Shown here one piece after another: positions 59,174 to 64,000 of a stretch of DNA of 64,000 bases (positions are counted from its first letter, which is position 1; every line of letters begins with the position of its first letter). The notes under the pieces were generated by a model. The model was not told where the DNA came from and searched no databases. It saw only the letters and a list, made by a program, of their open reading frames with translations. The stretch is from Telmatospirillum sp. (GTDB lineage: Bacteria > Pseudomonadota > Alphaproteobacteria > CACIAM-22H2). The stretch covers positions 124,001 through 188,000 of the forward strand of contig JADCGL010000022.1 of the NCBI GenBank assembly GCA_020248985.1. Direction: 5' to 3'. The position numbers and the translations under genes were made by a program.

Positions 59174-60214
59174 ATGAGAAAAATTCTGTGGATTGCAGGC
59201 GGCGTCGGCGTCGTGGCCGTTGCGCTATGGACCGGCGTGTGGCTCTACGCCGCACGCCAGATCGAAACGCGGCTCGCCCAATGGCAGCAAGACCAAGCCG
59301 CCGCCGGCGTGACGCTCGATTGGCAGGCGGGCACGCTCAAAGGCTGGCCGTTCGGCTGGCGGCTCGAACTCGAGCGACCGCAAGCCGCAGGGGCTGGGCC
59401 TGCCGGCTGGCGCTGGTCGGGCGACCGGCTGGTGGCGCGCCTCGATCCGCGCGATCTCGCCCACGTGGCGTTCCGCCTGCCGGGCGAAACGAAACTCAAT
59501 CTCGGCAGCGGCGACCTTGCCGTTGCCGCCGATCTGCGCGCGGGCTCGCCGCTTGGGTCTTTGCGCTTCGACGACCAGGGCCGCATCGCCGAACTCAAGC
59601 TCGAATTCGAGACCGTCGAACTGCAGGTGGGCGGCAACGCGCCGTGGTCCGCCCGGCGCGTTGCCGCCACCCTCGCGCCGCACCGCCCCGATGCGCCCAC
59701 GCCATCGAGCGACATGCTCGACGTCAAAGCCAGCATCGATGCGCTGCGCCTGCCGGAACCCGTCGCCGCCGTCGCCGTGCTGGGCCGCGACATAAAGCGC
59801 TTCGACATCGCAGGCCGCCTCGAAGGCCCGGTGCGCGGCGCAAGCCTCGCCCAGGCGCTGCTTGCGTGGCGCGACGCAGGCGGAGCCGTGCAGGTGACGG
59901 CCCTCGCCGTCGAATGGGGCAATTTGCGCCTCAATGGCGACGCGACCCTCGCCCTCGACGAACAGAACCGGCCCTTGGGGGCCGGCACGTTGCGCATTGC
60001 GGGTGCGGGCGAAACGCTCGACGCATTGGCGCAAAGCGGCACGATCGACGTGCGCAACGCAGCCTTGCTCAAAATCGCGCTGGCGTTCCTCGCGCGCAAC
60101 GATCCCAACAACGGGGGTGCGCCCACCGTGCAGATCCCGTTCGCGGCCCAAGACGGCGCCCTCAGTGTGCACCGCTTCCGCTTGCTAAGCCTCAGGCCGC
60201 TCGCGTTCGAGTGA
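59174..60214 (+). CDS. DUF2125 membrane-anchored protein
   Basis: A 346-residue protein with an N-terminal anchor (ILWIAGGVGVVAVALWTGVWLYAA) and a long periplasmic domain rich in beta strands. WQAGTLKGWPFGWRLELERP near residue 50 and the generally AsmA-like strand pattern are typical of DUF2125, a family common in Alphaproteobacteria. Its role at the envelope is unknown. Confidence 0.82.
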   Translation: MRKILWIAGGVGVVAVALWTGVWLYAARQIETRLAQWQQDQAAAGVTLDWQAGTLKGWPFGWRLELERPQAAGAGPAGWRWSGDRLVARLDPRDLAHVAFRLPGETKLNLGSGDLAVAADLRAGSPLGSLRFDDQGRIAELKLEFETVELQVGGNAPWSARRVAATLAPHRPDAPTPSSDMLDVKASIDALRLPEPVAAVAVLGRDIKRFDIAGRLEGPVRGASLAQALLAWRDAGGAVQVTALAVEWGNLRLNGDATLALDEQNRPLGAGTLRIAGAGETLDALAQSGTIDVRNAALLKIALAFLARNDPNNGGAPTVQIPFAAQDGALSVHRFRLLSLRPLAFE

Positions 60215-60226
60215 GCGGCGCGGCCC

Positions 60227-61873
60227 TTACATATTCGGATAATTCGGGCCGCCGCCGCCTTCGGGCACGACCCAGTTGATGTTCTGGGTCGGGTCCTTGA
60301 TGTCGCATGTTTTGCAGTGCACGCAGTTCTGCGCGTTGATCTGCAGGCGCGGATTGGCGCCGCTCGTGTCGCGCACGATTTCGTACACGCCGGCCGGGCA
60401 GTAGCGCTGCTCGGGCGAATCGTAGCGCGCGAGATTGTACGCGACCGGCACGGCCGCGTCCTTGAGCGTGAGATGCGCCGGCTGGTTCTCTTCGTGGTTC
60501 GTGTTCGACAAGAACACGGAAGAAAGCCGGTCGAAGCTGATCTTGCCGTCGGGCTTGGGATAGTCGATCGGCGTCGACGCCGCCGCAGGGCGCAAGCTTT
60601 CGTTGTCGGGGTGGTGCTTGAACGTCCAGGGTGCGCGCCCGCGCAGCACATAGGTTTCGAGGGCCGAATAGGCGAGGCCCACCGCAAGCCCTTTGGTGAA
60701 GGCCGGGCGGATATTGCGCACGGAAGCGAGTTCTTCGTAGACCCAGGATTTCTTGAGGGCAGCCGGATAGGCCGCGAGCGTGCCGATGCGGCCCTCCGTC
60801 GGGAGTGCATCGAACAGCGCCTCGGCGCACACCATGCCCGACTTCATCGCCGTGTGGCTGCCTTTGATCTTCGGCACGTTCACGAATCCCGCCGAACAGC
60901 CGATCAAGGCGCCGCCCGGAAACACGAGTTCGGGGATCGCCTGCAGCCCGCCCTCGTTGATGGCGCGGGCCCCGTAGGCGATGCGCCGCCCGCCTTCGAA
61001 CAGGTCGCGGATTTTGGGATGCGTTTTGAAGCGCTGGAATTCTTCGAACGGCGACAGATACGGATTCTTGTAGTCGAGCCCGACCACGTAGCCGACGGCG
61101 ACCTGGTTGTTCTCGAGATGGTAGAGGAACGAGCCGCCATAGGTTTCCCAATCGAGCGGCCAGCCGATCGTGTGCACCACATGGCCGGGCTTGTGTTTGG
61201 CGGGCTCGACCTCCCACAATTCCTTTATGCCGATGCCGAACGTCTGCGGGCTCGCCGCTTTGCGCAGGTCGAAGCGCGCGAACAGCGTCTTGGCAAGCGA
61301 GCCGCGCACGCCCTCGGCGAACACGGTCGCGCGCCCGTAGATCTCCACGCCTGGCGTGAAATTGGCGGTGCGGTTGCCGTCTTTGCCGATCCCCATGTCG
61401 CCGGTCGCAACACCCGCGACCGCGCCGTCCTCGGCATAGAGCACTTCGGCCGCAGCAAATCCTGCGAACACTTCCACGCCCAAGCCCTCGGCCTGCTGGG
61501 ACAGCCAGCGCGCCACATTGCCGAGGCTGACGATGTAGTTGCCGTCATTGTGCATCTGCGGCGGCGTGGGCAGCCGGATGGCGCGCGACGCCGTCAGATA
61601 CAAAAACCGGTCTTCGACGACCGGCGTGTTCAAAGGTGCGCCGAGATTTTTCCAGTCCGGCAGCAATTCGTCGAGGGCGCGCGGCTCCATCACGGCACCC
61701 GACAGAATATGCGCGCCCACCTCGGAGCCTTTTTCGAGCACGCAGACCGAAAGATCGCGCCCGCTTTGCGTCGCCAGCTGCTTCAGGCGAATGGCGCAGG
61801 CGAGCCCCGCCGGGCCAGCGCCGACGATAACGACGTCGTAATCCATGCGTTCGCGGTCGGTGCGGGCGGTCAT
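60227..61873 (-). CDS. Electron transfer flavoprotein-ubiquinone oxidoreductase
   Basis: A 548-residue membrane-associated enzyme that passes electrons from ETF to ubiquinone. The FAD motif is [18 protein letters not shown]; the body has [29 protein letters not shown] and [23 protein letters not shown]. The [4Fe-4S] cysteines are in YCPAGVYE and [17 protein letters not shown] near the C-terminus, which ends [10 protein letters not shown] as in the family. The start at 61873 ([13 protein letters not shown]) fits family length. It would serve the acyl-CoA dehydrogenase in this window among others. Confidence 0.94.
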   Translation of the reverse strand: MTARTDRERMDYDVVIVGAGPAGLACAIRLKQLATQSGRDLSVCVLEKGSEVGAHILSGAVMEPRALDELLPDWKNLGAPLNTPVVEDRFLYLTASRAIRLPTPPQMHNDGNYIVSLGNVARWLSQQAEGLGVEVFAGFAAAEVLYAEDGAVAGVATGDMGIGKDGNRTANFTPGVEIYGRATVFAEGVRGSLAKTLFARFDLRKAASPQTFGIGIKELWEVEPAKHKPGHVVHTIGWPLDWETYGGSFLYHLENNQVAVGYVVGLDYKNPYLSPFEEFQRFKTHPKIRDLFEGGRRIAYGARAINEGGLQAIPELVFPGGALIGCSAGFVNVPKIKGSHTAMKSGMVCAEALFDALPTEGRIGTLAAYPAALKKSWVYEELASVRNIRPAFTKGLAVGLAYSALETYVLRGRAPWTFKHHPDNESLRPAAASTPIDYPKPDGKISFDRLSSVFLSNTNHEENQPAHLTLKDAAVPVAYNLARYDSPEQRYCPAGVYEIVRDTSGANPRLQINAQNCVHCKTCDIKDPTQNINWVVPEGGGGPNYPNM

Positions 61874-61952
61874 ATCGAAATCTCGTCGGGTGGGTTGTGC
61901 CAAGACTCCCCTCTTACCCGATCCGGGGCCGGTCGTGATAGGGTCCCGGCCG

Positions 61953-62765
61953 ATGGACGATCTTGCCGCCTTGCGCTGGCTGGTCGAGGCCGGGGCCGAC
62001 GAAGCGATCGGCGAAACCCCGCTCGACCGGTTTGCAGCCCTGCCCCCGCCGCCGCCGGTTGCCGCACCGGCGGCGAAAGCGCCGGCACGCACCGCTTCTC
62101 TCGTTCCGCCGGCACCCGCCGCAGCGCCGCCGACCTTGGCCGCCCCGCAGCCGGCCGCACAAGCCGAACTCGCGGCGCGGGCAGCCGCAACCGCCGCGCG
62201 GACCTTGGCCGAATTGCAGGCGGCCGTGGCCGCGTTCGAGGGCTGCGCGCTCAAAGCCACGGCGACCAACCTGGTTTTTGCCGACGGCAACCCCGCCGCC
62301 CCGCTGATGCTGATGGGCGATGCGCCCCGCGCCGACGACGACCGCGCCGGCACGCCGTTCGCCGGCGACATGGGCGTGCTGCTGGACCGGATGCTCGCGG
62401 CGATCGGGCGCGGGCGCGACAGCGTCTATATCGCCAATCTGATCCCGTGGCGCCCGCCCGCCGACCGTCAGCCGACGGCGGCCGAGATTGCCGCCTGCCT
62501 GCCCTTTGCCCGCCGCCACATCGCCCTTGCCCAGCCCAAAATGCTGGTGCTGTTCGGCGAACTTGCCGCGCGCAGCCTGCTTGGCACCGGCGAAGGCATC
62601 ATCAAGCTGCGCGGCCGCTGGAAAAGCTACGAGGACCCGGCGCTGCCGGCCCCGATTCCGGTCCTGGCAACATATCATCCCTGGTATTTGTTGAAGCAGC
62701 CGCTGCAAAAACGGGATTCGTGGAGCGATTTATTGTCAATCAAACAAAAGATCGCTGAACTATAA
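61953..62765 (+). CDS. Uracil-DNA glycosylase, family 4-like
   Basis: A 270-residue DNA repair enzyme removing uracil. A Pro/Ala-rich N-terminal region of about 90 residues precedes the catalytic domain, which begins [23 protein letters not shown]. The motif usually reading GEAPG-x-x-ED is here [27 protein letters not shown]. The later [15 protein letters not shown] carries the catalytic HP motif. Only one of the two N-terminal cluster Cys is present (FEGC rather than CxxC), as is common in alphaproteobacterial relatives. ATG 61953. Confidence 0.85.
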   Translation: MDDLAALRWLVEAGADEAIGETPLDRFAALPPPPPVAAPAAKAPARTASLVPPAPAAAPPTLAAPQPAAQAELAARAAATAARTLAELQAAVAAFEGCALKATATNLVFADGNPAAPLMLMGDAPRADDDRAGTPFAGDMGVLLDRMLAAIGRGRDSVYIANLIPWRPPADRQPTAAEIAACLPFARRHIALAQPKMLVLFGELAARSLLGTGEGIIKLRGRWKSYEDPALPAPIPVLATYHPWYLLKQPLQKRDSWSDLLSIKQKIAEL

Positions 62766-62797
62766 ATATAGAACTTCATGAATAAAGCTTCTTATCT

Positions 62798-62827
62798 TTA
62801 GTCTAAATATGTGGAAAACTTTATAAT
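62798..62827 (+). promoter_or_regulatory. Candidate promoter of the lytic transglycosylase gene
   Basis: A consensus TATAAT (62822-62827) lies 18 bases after a weak TTAGTC (-35) in an A/T-rich 106-base gap, about 45 bases before the transglycosylase ATG. A TGCTGCAGCA palindrome (62833-62842) falls near the expected transcription start. Confidence 0.5.
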
Positions 62828-62871
62828 TCTGCTTGCTGCAGCAGGATGTATTGCACTATGACTTTGCCGCC

Positions 62872-64000
62872 ATGCGCCAGCCAGCCAACTATATTTCGCG
62901 GGTCGCAGTATTAGCTGTCAGCAGCTTTTGTGTGCTGACAGTTGGACTTACGTCTTTTGTTTCGAGTCAAACGCGAGCCACCGAGCCGACCGACCGCCGG
63001 GTCCAGACGGCGTCGCTGCCGCGATTCGATGCGCTGGTCGACCGCGCGACCGAGCTGCCGCAGCCTTTGACGGCCGCCGATGCGGCCCTCTATCGCGAGA
63101 TTTTCCAGCTCCAGGCGCGCGGCGCCATCCCGGCCGCGGACCAGCTTTTGGCCAAGCTGCGCGACCGCACCTTGGTGGGCCACGTGCTCGCCGACCGCTA
63201 TTTGGGTCGCCACTACCGCTCCACCGGCGACGAGCTGGCCGCCTGGCTCAAAGACAACGCTGCCCATCCGGATGCGCGCGCGATCTACAATTTGGCGCTC
63301 CGGCGCCCGGGCGTGCGCGCCAATGCGCTGACGCGCCCGCGCGACGAAGCCTCGTTCCTGGAAAAAGCGGCGGCCGACGATCTGGGCCCGTCGCTGACCC
63401 GGCCGATGCCGCCGGGCAACCCGGCGGCGGCGGGCTTGCGCGCCCGGCTGCGCGACCAGATCGGCGACGGGCATTTCGACGCGGTCGAGCGCAGCTTGGC
63501 GTCGCGCGAAACGCAAGCCGCCCTCAATGCGGGCGAGATCGACCATCTGCGCGCCATGCTGGCGGCCGGCTGGTTCGCGCGCGGCGACGATGCGCGCGCC
63601 CTTGCTTTGGCCGAGCCGGCGTTGAAGCGCTCGGGGGCGGCGGTCCCGCGCGCCTATTGGATCGCGGGGCTGGCCCGCTTCCGGCAGGAAAACTACGCGC
63701 AAGCTGCCGGGCATTTCGAAGCTTTGGCCCGCCTGCCGCAGGGCCAGCCTTGGGACATGGCGGCCGGCGCCTTTTGGGCGGCGCGCACGCATCTGCGCAA
63801 TGCGCGGCCCGAACGCTACAACGAATGGATGGCTCTGGCGGCCGAGCATCCGCGCACCTTCTACGGGCTGATGGCGGCGCGAGTGTTGGGCGTGGAGCCC
63901 GGCGTCAATTGGAACCCGCCGGCTTTGAGCCAGGTCGAACTCGACCAGTTGCAGCGCTTCGGCAGCGCGGGCCGCGTGTTCGCGTTGCTGCAGGTGGGCC
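62872..64000 (+). CDS. Soluble lytic murein transglycosylase, N-terminal part
   Basis: The first 376 residues of a periplasmic protein that runs off the window. A signal or anchor segment (VAVLAVSSFCVLTVGLTSFVSS) is followed by a long superhelical region, with IFQLQARGAIPAADQLLAKLRDRTLVGHVLADRYLGRHYRS and later TPR-like WIAGLARFRQENYAQAAGHFEALARL. This is the U-domain pattern of alphaproteobacterial Slt proteins. The catalytic GEWL-type domain with its Glu would lie beyond the end. The start at 62872 follows an in-frame stop closely. Confidence 0.85.
   Translation, partial: MRQPANYISRVAVLAVSSFCVLTVGLTSFVSSQTRATEPTDRRVQTASLPRFDALVDRATELPQPLTAADAALYREIFQLQARGAIPAADQLLAKLRDRTLVGHVLADRYLGRHYRSTGDELAAWLKDNAAHPDARAIYNLALRRPGVRANALTRPRDEASFLEKAAADDLGPSLTRPMPPGNPAAAGLRARLRDQIGDGHFDAVERSLASRETQAALNAGEIDHLRAMLAAGWFARGDDARALALAEPALKRSGAAVPRAYWIAGLARFRQENYAQAAGHFEALARLPQGQPWDMAAGAFWAARTHLRNARPERYNEWMALAAEHPRTFYGLMAARVLGVEPGVNWNPPALSQVELDQLQRFGSAGRVFALLQVG

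Overview
The window is GC-rich DNA (roughly two thirds G+C by eye), densely packed with genes, many of which overlap by 4 bases (ATGA or GTGA). It reads as a chromosomal segment of an alphaproteobacterium, probably from the Rhodospirillales or a related order. That view rests on the class III-type PHA synthase pair with PhaR, the DUF1192, DUF2125, DUF4197 and DUF2783 proteins, HspQ, a single-N-terminal-Cys family-4-type uracil-DNA glycosylase and an alphaproteobacterial-type soluble lytic transglycosylase. Family names come from recognising motifs, not from database searches. I saw no rRNA, tRNA, insertion sequence, phage or CRISPR array.

Region 1 (1-15214) is the most distinctive part. A run of 17 co-directional minus-strand genes starts at a divergent GntR/HutC regulator with a perfect inverted-repeat operator. 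In transcription order it encodes a SuyA/SuyB-type sulfo-lyase, the iron-sulfur and two membrane subunits of a complex II-like enzyme, a TauE/SafE exporter, a TauABC-like importer, a two-subunit class I fumarase-like hydratase, the complex II-like flavoprotein, a ThDP enzyme, a D-2-hydroxyacid dehydrogenase, an Ldh2-family dehydrogenase, an acyl-CoA dehydrogenase and the start of a probable CoA-transferase. Import, desaturation, hydration, sulfite elimination and sulfite export can be read as one pathway for a C4 sulfonate such as sulfosuccinate, with a sulfolactate/sulfopyruvate side branch. This is inference; I know of no described system with this exact combination.

Region 2 (15230-26466) carries a class III cyclase-like protein, a hotdog thioesterase, a pentapeptide-repeat protein, DUF4197, a gamma-glutamyltransferase-family enzyme, DUF4126, a second TauE/SafE protein, and a PaaH-like/PcaF-like pair that would finish beta-oxidation of 3-hydroxyadipyl-CoA. 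Region 3 (26467-34983) has two TetR regulators with visible palindromic sites, an FAD monooxygenase with its DUF2783 partner, an Ohr peroxidase, a PIG3-type quinone oxidoreductase, 3-hydroxybutyrate dehydrogenase, an MscS channel and HspQ.

Region 4 (35049-45426) has RecQ, a GNAT acetyltransferase, an IlvD/EDD sugar-acid dehydratase, an unrecognised 401-residue protein translationally coupled to a PilZ domain, a His-rich CobW GTPase, an orphan family 5 binding protein ending in a clear terminator, a TPR protein and a KDPG-type aldolase. Region 5 (45556-52327) is signalling-rich: a multi-PAS hybrid histidine kinase, a YbjQ protein, and a GGDEF-EAL protein with a damaged GGDEF metal site. Region 6 (52356-64000) holds the polyhydroxybutyrate genes (phaE-phaC-phaA-phaB on the minus strand, divergent phaR), a three-gene overlapping set with a ChaC cyclotransferase, an EamA exporter, DUF2125, ETF-ubiquinone oxidoreductase, uracil-DNA glycosylase and the start of a lytic transglycosylase. 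PhaA, PhaB, PhaC/E, PhaR and BdhA together cover synthesis, granule control and reuse of PHB.
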